Source of the DNA: Gremmenia infestans | Lineage: Eukaryota; Ascomycota; Leotiomycetes; Helotiales; Hamatocanthoscyphaceae | Length of the DNA: 64,000 nucleotides | NCBI GenBank assembly: GCA_032629725.1 | Contig: JAFEVB010000002.1 | Coordinates: 2,170,001 to 2,234,000 of the forward strand | Direction of reading: 5' to 3' | In this document: positions 23,165 through 33,459 of the stretch, piece by piece | Layout: the number at the start of each line of letters is the position of its first letter | Position numbering within the stretch: the stretch's first letter is position 1 | The notes under the pieces: generated by a model | What the model was told of the DNA's origin: nothing | Seen by the model: the letters and a program-made list of their open reading frames with translations, nothing else | Database searches by the model: none | Translations under genes and position numbers: made by a program

Positions 23165-24590
23165 TCATCGAATGCTCGCAAACTCAACGCATCGTTTCTC
23201 TCCATTTACCACCCCAACAGCAACAGCCGTCTTCGAACCATCAGGGCCATTCACCCAGTGCAGCGGTCCTGGAGGAAGCGATTTCTCTGAAGAAGATGGC
23301 GCCCATTCGAGCACCTCACTTATTTTCCTGTCTAGATTCGGCATCATACCTACCTTTGTTTTGAGCTCGCCGCCGTACTTTTGCGGTACATCTTCTATAT
23401 GCATGTATGATTGTAGCAATGGAAGAAGCTCGTCCGCACTCGGGATCCGGACTTTGGAAACGGTTACGGGATCGAGTAAAGGTTTCGCCCAGCTCCAGAG
23501 ATATGAAAAATAAGACGGAGTGCCTACGATCTAATTGCGTGAAGGAGGTTAGCCTTTGGGTCTTTAAAAGAGGGATTTTGGCTTATAAATCAAGATGAGA
23601 TGCAAGCTCTTAACATACGATAACCTTCTCCAAAATCTCAGGATAGCTATGATTTAGAAGTTTATCAAACTTTAGCGCAAACTCTTTCAACTTCCACCCG
23701 CGCAAGAGCCCTCCAAGTTCTGTAGCATCTACAATAATGATGTGTTTCGTGATCGGTACTTCCGGATCAGGTCGATCCGGTACAGCAGAGCAAAGTGGCA
23801 TCACGAATCGTGTCAGGTGATCGTGGATCGCATATGCCCTGCGCACATGGAGTGATGCTGCATCTGGGCTCTTTGGCTGTGGTGTATATTCTGCCGCTGC
23901 ATCAGATGATAACTTGTGGGCGGCCACAGCTGCCGCGTTCAAACACGCGGGTGAGAGATCCAAGATGCAGACGGGATTCCCGCGTTTGTCTCGCCGTCCT
24001 ATCCAGTATGGATACTAATATGCGTTAACCGGAAATCAGTATATACCTAAAAGAGTACAGACTTGTAACCGCGTTTCTTCATACAATTCGAGGTCTATAG
24101 TCCTATATAATTCGACCATCTCATTTGATTTCCGAATTTTAAAGGCTTCCTTGAAGTGCTCGTGTGCTTTTGCAGCATCACAGCGACGAGCAGTGAAAAA
24201 GCGACTAATAAAATAAATTAGGTATGCAACATGTTGATCCAATATAGAGACGTACACAACTTACAATAGTGTAGCGTCGTCGTGGATTCCATCACGGCAA
24301 TCCCGGTCCTCAAGGCCAAGGGGCTCCTCGAAAACCCCACCTTCCCTACATAATTCCCGAAAGTCATCGAAAGCCTTTAACTGCTCCGGAGTAAGAGCTG
24401 CTCGAACGCCTGCCTTTGTGAACAACGGCTCTAAGATGGCCTTTTCGCGTATCTCCAGGCCAGGGATGGGTGTAAGAGATTCAAGTCCGCCCATATTGGT
24501 GAGTATGTTATACGATTTCAATGGATCGTTGAATGGAAATAACCACAGAGTTGAGGAGGTGTCTTTAGATTCAACGTATTCCGTGGGCAC
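23165..24590 (-). CDS. CRAL-TRIO (Sec14-like) domain protein, 5' end unresolved
   Basis: A probable phospholipid/lipid-transfer protein of the Sec14 type. Clear exons are (?)-24265, 24204-24063, 24014-23619 and 23530-23165. They join as LF-RFFTARRCDAAKAHEHFKEAFKIRK (CRAL-TRIO N-terminal helix region), YEETRLQ-YPYWIGRRDKRGNPVCILDLSP, ...ITKHIIIVDATELGG... and EKVI-IVGTPSYFSYLWSWAKPLLDP, followed by the usual PQKYGGELK. This is the standard CRAL-TRIO order, including the lipid-pocket core and the YGG motif. The first exon frame is open from about 24640, but no ATG precedes the conserved-looking SSTLWLFPFNDPLKSYN. A 5' exon must therefore lie upstream, or the gene starts at an internal ATG, or it is 5'-damaged. 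The coordinate 24590 is nominal. Confidence 0.78.
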
Positions 24591-25046
24591 CGAGGTGCGG
24601 GTCCACCGGCGATCAGAAATAACGCCTCGTGGTTACACAAGAGGTAATATAAGCAGAAGTGGTTCACAGATAGGTGACACACGAGGTATTACAGAATGAT
24701 ATTGACGAGTGCCTTCTCGAAATAGCCCGGTGTAAGGATATTGTAAAATTCGCAGCTTCAATTTCCAAGCAGGAATGCTAGCTCTATAAGACTCAGGTTG
24801 ACTTCTCTAAGCTTTTAGAAAGAAATTCATCCAAAATACATAAAATGAAGCAATAAAGACAATGGTAACCTGCAACAAAAGTAAGATTACTTGCATAGAG
24901 CTCGGAAGTGCCTAATATAATATAGTGTGATGTAGTGTAATGCAAAGCTGACTGAATAAGGTAAGCTCTGTAGCACTTGATCGCCGTCTTTTGAGCCACT
25001 TGTTCACCTCCTCAAAAGTTCTAGTAATATCTCAAACCCATCACTC
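24591..25046. other. AT-rich spacer between the CRAL-TRIO and cupin genes
   Basis: Low-GC sequence between two minus-strand genes. It should contain the missing 5' part and promoter of the CRAL-TRIO gene, but I find no ATG exon with a usable donor. No other feature is seen. Confidence 0.35.
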
Positions 25047-25691
25047 TCAGCGTTCTTTCTTGGGAAGCGCGCTAGGAGTATACTCTTCATAAGCACCCCT
25101 CGCACCAAAAAAGTTCCCCAGACCCCGCGCCACTCCCAATACAAAATGCGTAACCAAATACTGAATCGTCTCGTGCCCAGTACTCAGTGGCCAGAACACA
25201 GGATAGTTATCCAGCTCTGCAAAAACAACAAACAGCTGAAGAGAAAGCCACAACTCCATCCACCAACTTGGGTGTCTGGTCGTGTCAAGAATAACTGAAT
25301 TCAAGTTCCGAAAAAACAACTCCTTCTGCCCATCAAAAGGATCAGTCCATTCTTCCACTACAAGCTCTTCATCATGCCATGATTCCTCAAATGTATCTCC
25401 ATCTCCCTTTACTGCTCGTCGCCACTCGTGTCTTGCAAACTTGGGGACCACTAGTTGGCCGTCTGCCGTTGAGACGATTTGCGAGATGCCACCAACGGAC
25501 ACCCATGCGTGACCCGATATAACGCGCAGGAACTCCGTGTGTGTCTCGTGCCAGTGAAGACCGGATGTCCAAGTAGAGCGAGGAGGAAGCGTTATTGTGG
25601 TGATGGGAGAGGAGCCAGGTGGCGATGAGAAGATCATGGTTGCCGTAGGCCGAACGAAAGTCGTAAGGTTGGTTGTTTTAGTGCGACGCAT
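25047..25691 (-). CDS. Cupin-domain protein with hydrophobic C-terminal half
   Basis: A 214-residue single-exon protein with a true ATG. Residues 30-110 form a cupin-like barrel: GLHWHETHTEFLRVISGHAWVSVGG carries the HxH...E metal-binding arrangement, and QLVVPKFARHEWRR carries the second-motif histidine. The C-terminal half (SWWMELWLSLQLFVVFAELDNYPVFWPLSTG and YLVTHFVLGVARGLG) is hydrophobic and may bind a membrane, ending in the charged tail PSALPKKER. Similar cupins occur in fungal genomes near secondary-metabolite or HET genes, but the reaction is unknown. The neighbour to the right is a divergent HET-domain gene only 250 bp away. Confidence 0.8.
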   Translation of the reverse strand: MRRTKTTNLTTFVRPTATMIFSSPPGSSPITTITLPPRSTWTSGLHWHETHTEFLRVISGHAWVSVGGISQIVSTADGQLVVPKFARHEWRRAVKGDGDTFEESWHDEELVVEEWTDPFDGQKELFFRNLNSVILDTTRHPSWWMELWLSLQLFVVFAELDNYPVFWPLSTGHETIQYLVTHFVLGVARGLGNFFGARGAYEEYTPSALPKKER

Positions 25692-25943
25692 CTTGAGGGT
25701 AGACTTTCAGCAGAGTGAAGCTTCTTATAAGACTTAAGATGAGAATAAAATTTCAGAACTGGACAGGTCTAGTAGTATACTTATATCATGATAGTATGAT
25801 CTGGCTCGGAGGAAAGAATGCAGCGCCGGAGATAGGTGACTTCCGGATTCAGACGAGTACCTCTCGTGACTTTATAAATAACTTGTTATAAGTACACAAC
25901 AGAAAGACAACGGCGAGATTTCTCACCTCGTAAGTGAGGGAAC

Positions 25944-27941
25944 GTGTCTGATATTCACGTAAGGCATAAATCCGTTCGGATAAGAAGAGAAGTAAATTGG
26001 CATTTTTTTAATATAGTAAAGTTTGTCGCTTCCCTCTACTTATCATATGTGAGTTGTAATCACCCCGACTTAAAGTCCTTAACCAACGCCGCAGCAAACG
26101 GTTGCTACATACGCGAACCTCTATTACACTGCGTCGTCAAAGAGGCCGGTGCTCTTGAAAACTGCATGTCAGAACCCTACACGTACCGTATCTATCAGGG
26201 TAATCCCTACGAAGATGGAGTGAGGATTCACATCGACATGTCTATACTCCAAGACGGACTACCGAAAAGGATTTGTGCGAATTATGTAGCCTTTGCCACG
26301 ACCACGGTAGACATTAGCATCAGAGATAGAAAGTCGGAGATTCCGTTCTTACAGGCCGCTGAAACTTCGAAAAGATGGATCAGCAACTGCTTGAAAGGAC
26401 ATGAGCAGTGTCAGAAGAACACACAGCCAGGTTTTTATCCAACACGTCTTCTCGAGTTGGCTAAGTCCTCGTTGTAAGTATCTAATGCACAAATTCTTAA
26501 TATACCGGGGCTTGGATTATAGATTAATATAGTAATATGTATGTCTAGTCGAGTTATCTTGTCGTCGGGAAACAAGCTCTCGGGCCCGTATGCGACACTG
26601 AGTTACTGCTGGGGACACAAGTCGTTCATTCGGCTGACAGCCTCAAATATAAATGAGCTTCAAGCCGGCATTCCCTACTCTAGTATACCTACTGCCTTCC
26701 AAGAGGCTATCCGTTTGTGCCAGCATCTGAATATCCGCTATCTCTGGATTGACGCTTTCTGCATCATTCAATCTGGTCCAGGCAGTATCGAAGACTGGCA
26801 TTTCGAATCGGCTAGAATGGCGGATGTATATTCTAATAGTTCACTGACAATTGCTCTCTCACGGGCCACTGGTCCAGACGAAAGCTGCCTCGGTGGACTC
26901 ACTCTCGATACAATGATACCATTCGAAGTTGAAGCACCTGCCTTCTTCGAGGCTCACGAGTCTACTAAAGGTACTTGCATTGTCATGCCCTGGAGCTACT
27001 TTTTTGACGGGTTATGCGACCAACCTCTCGGTTTCCGCGCATGGGCTCTGCAAGAGCGCCTCCTTTCCCCACGCGTCCTAAGCTTAGGCTTGGGTGAACT
27101 TTTTTGGGAGTGCAGCCAGCTTACAAACGCTAGCGAATGCTTCCCCGGAGGCCTCCCACTCAACTTGCGTTACCAAAAACATTCGACCAAGACTATCCCT
27201 AGCGCATCAGACTACCGCCAGCTCGAAATTGTCTGGCTGGAATTCCTACGAGATTACACAGATCGTGAGCTTACATATCCTGAGACGGACAAGCTGGTCG
27301 CGCTATCTGCCGTAGCGAAGCAGATGGCAACAGCTATGAACGACGTTTATATCGCAGGCCATTTTTGGAAAATGTTGCCAATTAGCTTAAACTGGCAGTT
27401 GAAGCCTCCCTTGGCTGCTGACAAGCGGCGCAATATTGTCGCAAAAAGAATCACAACGCCGGTGGGGTGCGATGTGAAAGGTAATACTCCAAGTTGGAGT
27501 TGGGCGTCGATTGATGGGCCACTTTTTCCTGCGTATCGACACAACAGTAGCAGCTTCAAGTCATCAGCAGTCATAATATCGTATGCTGTGATACCAATTG
27601 ATAAGACAAACCCTCAGGGGCAGGTTCTCTCAGCAAAGCTAATAGTCGAGGCCTATTGTGCTGAGGTACAATGGAGGCAACGCACGCCTGTGCTTTTAGG
27701 CGAGAACTCAGAAGATGAAGATCCTCGTTTTCTCGAGGTTAATATGGACACGTCTGATGACGAGCTAGCCGACGGAAATATACAATTACTTGTTGTCTTA
27801 GACGAAGACAGGTGGTTATGCCAATGGGAGGGCTTGGTGTTACAAGAGATTGACTTGGATGGTGAGAAGACATATAAGAGAGTGGGACATTTTATATATC
27901 ACCATGAAGTTCCACGGTCAGATTTCTGGAAACTTTTTTAG
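25944..27941 (+). CDS. HET (heterokaryon incompatibility) domain protein, possibly 5'-incomplete
   Basis: HET-domain proteins take part in fungal nonself recognition and programmed cell death. The frame has one intron (donor GTAAGT at 26474, acceptor CTAG before 26549). Spliced, it reads ELAKSSF-RVILSSGNKLSGPYATLSYCWG. The HET core follows: PTAFQEAIRLCQHLNIRYLWIDAFCIIQ, SARMADVYSNSSLTIALS, then RAWALQERLLSPRVL and ELFWECSQ. After the core is a variable C-terminus of about 250 residues containing WSWASIDGP. Upstream, HPDLKSLTNAAANGCYIREPLLHCVV looks like the family's N-terminal 'HPS...L...A..GC.LC..LL' segment. It opens without an in-frame ATG: the frame begins from non-ATG codons, and the first ATG is at about 26166. 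Either a short 5' exon is hidden in 25692-25943 or the gene is 5'-truncated. Confidence 0.85.
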
Positions 27942-28901
27942 AAATTGTTTCATCAAAAGAGAAAATTGACTTTAGTATAGCTTTTAATATGCCGCAGCAG
28001 GGGGGAGGGGGGGGTGGTCCACACCTGCAAGGCACACCACAGTCTAGTATGCTGGCAGAAAGATGACGTGGCTAGACAAAGTGTATTATGGAAACAATGA
28101 GGCATGAAATGAGGAAAATTGCATTGACACGCCAGAGTCACCCGCATGCTGATCATCGTACTACTGTTCAAGTGACCTCCAGATACTCGATGTCTATGTT
28201 CGCGCTGTTTTCAAGACTCTGTGTATATTTTCCAGAGGTAATACATGCAACGACATAAGACCCTTCGCGGGATCCATCATGTAGCAGATACACTTTATCT
28301 CCCACATGATGTTTCGCCTTCTACAACACTTCGGTCAGAAAATGTCGAAGGATCTTGAATGCAAACTTATAGCGAGAGCGAATGTAGGCAACACATAGGC
28401 TAGGAGTCTAGAAGGCCCATAATTCAAGAGCAACGCCAGGGATGCAGCTTGAAGTGAAAAGGTCTTTCAGATATGACTTACAGTACTATATACAGTAGAA
28501 GTCCAAATGCACTATAACAAGATCGAAAGTATCTCGTTCCGCAAGAATCTAGAGCTGCACTAGGAGTGGGCAACCTTCAGCCTAATCGTCTCGGAGCTTG
28601 CAACCTGTCTAGGTAGAGCAAACAATCAGCTGACGATAGAAAAACAGTACTGTACGAATGTGACTGAGTTTTCACGTAGGATTAAAGAAGGCTGCTTGTC
28701 GTTGCAGCGGAATTCGCACCACTGATGGAACAGCGTTCTTAAGTCAAGACCTCTCATTTCACTTTTAAGACCATTTAAATTCAGTAAAAGACATTTATAT
28801 TATCGTTGCACTATGTAATCCTAAACGCCTTGCTATGCTATGCTATGCAAGTGACCAGAAAACCCATAATCGTTTCAAGACCCCGAATATCCAGATGCAG
28901 T
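27942..28901. other. Convergent intergenic region, no gene seen
   Basis: Nearly 1 kb between the 3' ends of the HET gene and the Hsp20 gene. It has a G-rich run at about 28000-28017 and a TGCTA triplet repeat at about 28831-28848. I find no coding frame of substance. Confidence 0.4.
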
Positions 28902-29525
28902 TCAGTTGACACTGACAGCGACCTTCTTCGACTTCTGCGACTTGGGGACTACAACATGGAGAACACCATTGTGCAGACTGGCTTCAACAGCATCCTGGTC
29001 GATCCTCTGCGAGAACGAGAAGCTCCGCTCAAAAGTCCCCACCCGGCGTTCGGCCACCCAGTACTTGGTCTTTGGTGCTGCCGCCTTGGCTTGCTTCTGC
29101 TCCTCAGATGGGGTCTCGTTGGCTGTAGCAGTGCTTGCGGGAGTCGCAAGAGGAGTGTCGGCTTCATCGTATTCAGCGTCTTCTACGGTAGCTGTGTGGG
29201 ACTTCTCTGATGAGGCATCGGTCGATTCGGGTTGAGTGGCTTGAACTTTAGGAGCTTGGGTGGTGCTGGGTCCGCGTTCAGTCTTGCCCTTGACGATGAG
29301 GGTTTGAGCGTCGGCGAACTCGATGGAAAGGTCTTGCTGCTCAAGACCTGCGACTTCACCGAAAAGCTCATAGGCTTGAGCTGTTTCAGTGACATCGAAT
29401 CTTGGAGTGAAGGTTCGGGGTGTCTGGCGTCGGACACATGTCTTCTGTTGAGGCTGGTCGAGTTCTGAGAGGATCTGGAAGAGTCCAGCCTCGGGAGAGA
29501 GGTATGCTTGAGGGAAGAAAGGCAT
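28902..29525 (-). CDS. Small heat-shock protein (Hsp20/Hsp30 family)
   Basis: An ATP-independent chaperone that binds unfolding proteins. A single-exon frame of 207 residues begins MPFFPQAYLSPEAGLFQILSEL, typical of fungal Hsp30 N-termini. The alpha-crystallin domain starts at about residue 42 (FTPRFDVTETAQAYELFGEVAGLEQQDLSIEFADAQTLIVKGKTE). It is interrupted by about 65 hydrophilic residues rich in Ala/Thr/Glu (95-150) and resumes with YWVAERRVGTFERSFSFSQRIDQDAVEASLHNGVLHVVVPK. This GVLxVxVPK strand is the family's end signature. Such a long insert is known in fungal Hsp30 proteins. Upstream there is a good TATA element and a heat-shock element, consistent with Hsf1 control. Confidence 0.94.
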   Translation of the reverse strand: MPFFPQAYLSPEAGLFQILSELDQPQQKTCVRRQTPRTFTPRFDVTETAQAYELFGEVAGLEQQDLSIEFADAQTLIVKGKTERGPSTTQAPKVQATQPESTDASSEKSHTATVEDAEYDEADTPLATPASTATANETPSEEQKQAKAAAPKTKYWVAERRVGTFERSFSFSQRIDQDAVEASLHNGVLHVVVPKSQKSKKVAVSVN

Positions 29526-29663
29526 GTTGATAGTGCTTTGTTGAAGAGGTTTGAGACTTGTAGTAGAGGAAATCTTGAAGATGATGAAGATTTGAGTTGG
29601 ATCTGAGATATGAGTGTGATTCTGAATGATGAAAGGAAAATTTCCAGGTGTTCTACGCTGGCA

Positions 29664-29670
29664 TTATATA
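29664..29670 (-). promoter_or_regulatory. TATA box of the Hsp20 gene
   Basis: On the minus strand the sequence reads TATATAA, 139 bp before the Hsp20 ATG. That is a plausible distance for a fungal core promoter with a leader of about 100 bp. The element is seen directly; its use is inferred. Confidence 0.55.
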
Positions 29671-29750
29671 CCCCAAACTTACCATAGGCATCTACGAAGA
29701 CGCAATCCAAAAGTGATAAATCAACAGCTTACGAGTTGTCAACTCGACGA

Positions 29751-29768
29751 TTCTGGAAGTATCAAGAA
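29751..29768. promoter_or_regulatory. Heat-shock element upstream of Hsp20
   Basis: The sequence TTCtgGAAgtaTCaaGAA is four alternating 5-bp Hsf1 units (nTTCnnGAAnnTTCnnGAAn) with one mismatch in the third unit. It lies about 80 bp upstream of the TATA box and 225 bp upstream of the Hsp20 start. A further TTCGAGAA word is at 29791. The arrangement fits Hsf1-driven induction. Confidence 0.6.
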
Positions 29769-29775
29769 GGAGGTA

Positions 29776-30893
29776 GACTCTGGTGGAGGTTTCGAGAACG
29801 CCACCGTGGCGCACCCCAAAATGGTGCACCGCCCATTACAAATCAGCCAGGTCGCCAAAGTTAGCGTTGAAAAGTGCTGACTTTCAGCGTATTGCCGCTA
29901 AATATTTAGGCTTGTAACCGCTAATTCTTAGCACTCCTCCAGCGCATCGGATTTAACCAACCTATAATGTGGCGTTCCTTTTGATCGTAGGTATTCTTAG
30001 CCAGTCCTTGATTGATGATGTCCAAGCCAAGTTATAGAGACGAGGTAGGACACACAGAAACAGGTCAGCCTCTTGCTCTCAAATTATGCCTCTGATTCCT
30101 CATTGGCCATGAAGCCATAAAGATAACATCTCCGGCTTCCATCAACTCTTGCCCGAAACAGCCCGATCCAGTAGAAACTTCCTTCGGAATAGATTCAAAT
30201 TGGTCTTTGATTCGTATAAGGTAGTGCTACTAGCTGACTGCCTAAAATCTTGGCAATAGAGTCATCAACCTTGCTCTCGTGTATACCAAGATAAACTTCA
30301 TCGCCATCTCATTCGCAACATTCTGGCTGGAAAGAAGGTCTTCAAACTCGTGCAGCGTTGTGATACTGCAGCTGGCCCAGACAAAAGGCAGTACATACTC
30401 GATGCGAAGTTGTCAAAGGTGAAAAAGCAATAGGAAGACAAGGCCTTTTTGAGAGGGTCGAGCGCAGGGACGGTAAATCTAGTATTGTGTTGAGGGTTTA
30501 GGAGACAATCAGGTTGGAAACATGAGATCTGCAAGTAGTATGGACCGAGAAGATGCGAGGCTTAAGACGAATGTGCGATTCTTTGATATTTCCCGAACTT
30601 GGCTAGCATCTTGAATAGGTATCTTCAAGTGAACTTCACTTGAGAGCAATGCTAATGCTAGCCAGCTTGTGCTCGGGATCTCTAGTCTCAGAGACCTTCA
30701 TCCACTTCTTTCCTCGCTTACTACCTCTCTCCAAATCATATACTCTCATCCTGGACAGTGAAAGCGGTACGACAGCTTCAACGAGTCAGGTGGAGCGGGA
30801 CGTTGAAAGTTCACAACGTTCTGTCTACCTTGAGACACCTCTCCCATATTGAGAGTACCTCCTTCCATTCCTCCTGACCTCCGACCTCCCTGT
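29776..30893. other. Spacer between Hsp20 and the F-box-like gene
   Basis: About 1.1 kb. A 45-codon protein-like plus-strand stretch at about 30298-30440 (RNILAGKKVFKLVQRCD) ends in a stop and has no start or partner exon that I can find, so it may be a relic. No other gene is supported. Confidence 0.35.
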
Positions 30894-31605
30894 TCACAAG
30901 ACCTGAAGAACGCCACCGTTCTGCTCCTCCCAAACCCAAAATTCCGCATATGGGAACGCAGGAACAGTAAGCAACTTTCCCTTCACATGAACAAAAGGCT
31001 CGTTGATCCCATGTATCGTTTTCCTCGTGTGGTGGAGTCTTGGCTTCCAACAACGAGACAAGAAGTGGACCTGAACTTTCCGCATTGTCCTTGGCTTCTT
31101 GAGCCATTGGGCGAGCATGAGTTTAGCGACCTTATGACTCCATTGATCTACGTTGAGGACGTGAAGTGTTTCGGTGTTCATGGCGAGTCGTATGATTGCA
31201 TCGTGGTCGTGCAAGAAGTTCTGGAACTGACGGACATTTTCCTTTCGATATAACTTGCGGAAACCCCTGTTAACCATATTAGTATTTCATAGGGGGTATT
31301 GTTTATGGAACCCACCACATCGAAATGCTCAGATTCCGAATAGATCTCCGAGTAGTAGATGATAGATCGTCCCGGAAGCTCGTGAAATTGTCCTTGGTAA
31401 TCACTGCACTGTTTGTCTTGTAGTAACAGTGAAGGGCCTCGAAGTACAACCGAGGATCGCCACGAAGAGCCACAAAGAGGACTGGAGTTTTGACCCAAGC
31501 GTGGTCACAATCTCGTGGAGAAGGTTCAAAGGAGAAGCCGTAAATCAACTCTCGGACCTCTGGGGGAAATTCGCGGAACACTTGATTAGAGACTTGGTCT
31601 GCCAT
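30894..31605 (-). CDS. Small F-box/2EXR-like fungal protein
   Basis: Two exons (31605-31316, 31266-30894) with a GTGGGT donor, a perfect TACTAAT branch site and an AACAG acceptor give 220 residues. The N-terminus QVFREFPPEVRELIYGFSFEP has the 'F..LP.E.R..IY' pattern of the 2EXR/F-box-like families that are expanded in Pezizomycotina. The next part, TPVLFVALRGDPRLYFEALHCYYKTNSAVIT, matches the 'P.LL...R.....E.L..FY..N.F' pattern of that group. The C-terminal half (QNFLHDHDAIIRLAMNTETLHVLNVDQWS) is less recognisable. Function is unknown; F-box-like proteins often recruit substrates to ubiquitin ligases, but that is not established here. Confidence 0.75.
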
Positions 31606-33459
31606 CTAAACTGATGTCAATAAGCTGTTCGAGTGGCCCAATTACAGGCACGGGTGAGCTGAACGTACCTTGATACGAGCTCGTGGCGCCGAAGGAGCAG
31701 ATCGTAGCTAGGTACGTGGTCGCGATGGCGAAGACGAGAATAACAAGAACGACGAGAACGCGAGAACGACGAGAGAGTGTACCTGGTACCAATGTTCTGA
31801 ATTCTGGTTGCTCATGTACAAATGGTAAAGTCGTCTGTTTCCAAGCAGTGAATTGATATCTGACCGATAACGCACCGGTGGAAATTCATATGAGCTCTTC
31901 CCACGGGGTCCTAAATCGCTTGGATTCTTTGGTGCCCATCCTAGCTGGCGTGGAAGGAGCACAGCCGTTACGAGCAGCAGCTCAAGGCACTCGAAATCAT
32001 TTCTAAGTTTTTACCCCAAGCACTCTCTTATATATAACTCCATAGCTTAGCACGTCTCCGTACTCTTCGGAAAGTCACCAGGACTGAAGGCTTTGCCTCT
32101 ACAGTATCCGCTAGACGCAAATCAATATCACTACTACATGTGCAGTTGTTTCCAGGAAAGAAGAGAGTATAGCCGGAAGCTATTCACGGGATCTGCTTCC
32201 TCCTAGAATTACCTATGTTGTTACCAAGCTAGAGCACCTAGGTGCTTATACACTTGCTTTGGTGTCGGCTGCTTAGGTAGGTGTCAAGTTCTCTTTGGCA
32301 GAATGAACTTCCTTCTGATGAAACAGCAGACGAGCATTTGCTATACTCTTTAACTCAGGAAAACAATTTCTCGGCTTTATCCAAAGATACGACCTTACAT
32401 ATACGAGCTCCCACTCTACCTGGGCATAAAGAGCCCCATCTACACATCCATCCACAAAACCTAGCACCTCCTCCAAGACTCCCTATCAGAGACGTAAACG
32501 CAATACCCATTTGATCTATACTATCGAATACATACTACACAAAGAAAGGAGAGAGAAGGATACATAATCCTATGTACTGTACTGCACCGTATTACAATAC
32601 TCTTCAAAAGCACTAGCTGGTCGGGTATTGCAGAGAGTATTCGGATTCAGGAACACACAAACAGAACACCAACCCCCAAAACAATAAATACTCAGCACAA
32701 CTTCCTCTGGTCTTCCATCTTTAGTTTCTATAAGATCGGCAGGCATGAGCGTAATCACCTTAATGAAATTAAGCAGGATGGTCATCAACCAACCCACTTA
32801 CTTGTATGTATATCCAATCTGTGTGGCGGGACATCAATCAACGCGAAGGCGGGGATTACGAGTTTCGAGTTACCAGAAACACCCTACTCAACTCGAGTGA
32901 TAACGGAATAGTACATAGGTAGCTATTGAGAAACGGCTTCACAGTATCATATCAAGAAATCCAGGTGCAAATGCGTGTTATTTCATTCTCTTTCCATCAT
33001 CTCGCAGTCATGCGTGCCTTCAAACACCAAGCGCAAAGCAGAAACTCGATACCGAGTAAAGACAAAACAAGCAAAGCACGCATTCTAAAGATATGCATAT
33101 GCATTTCATGATATATGCCATCTAACCGAAAAGAAAGGCCCCTGTAATCTTCTCCCATTCTCGCTCCTTTTTATCATTATCCACCAACCCCTCAGGTCCG
33201 TGTTGGCAAGTTGGGCCTGTCTGTATCTTGAATGGCGGGGTGCTTAATCCATTTCGCCGAGAACTGAATGCTGTTCCGACTTTGCTGTGACTCGATATGT
33301 GTGAAGGCCGGAAAGGGCGCGTCTTGTTTGTATGGTATGGTGGGGTGGAGGGTATCTGGGGAGAAGCAGAAGCGCAGCTGCAATCGTGGGACCAGTTCAC
33401 ATAAAATCATCACTATATATTATCAGCACCAGGCCCTAGGTTATCTTGCGTAGGGAAAC
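31606..33459. other. Intergenic region, no gene seen
   Basis: About 1.85 kb between two minus-strand genes. It includes a degenerate CGAGAACGA repeat at about 31735-31775 (reads CGTTCT on the minus strand), CTAGGTAGGT-type motifs near 32235-32285, and GTACTGTAC-like words near 32572-32584. I find no coding frame that looks real. Confidence 0.4.

Noticed and set aside
30298..30440. Protein-like plus-strand stretch RNILAGKKVFKLVQRCD
   Set aside because: No start codon, partner exon or recognised family; too short to call a gene.
31586..31792. Minus-strand frame with a hydrophobic run (VLVVLVILVFAIATTYLAT)
   Set aside because: It has no ATG and its hydrophobic part is translated from a CGTTCT simple repeat.
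32281..32514. 77-codon plus-strand frame
   Set aside because: It starts at a non-ATG codon; composition is random and the region has promoter-like character.
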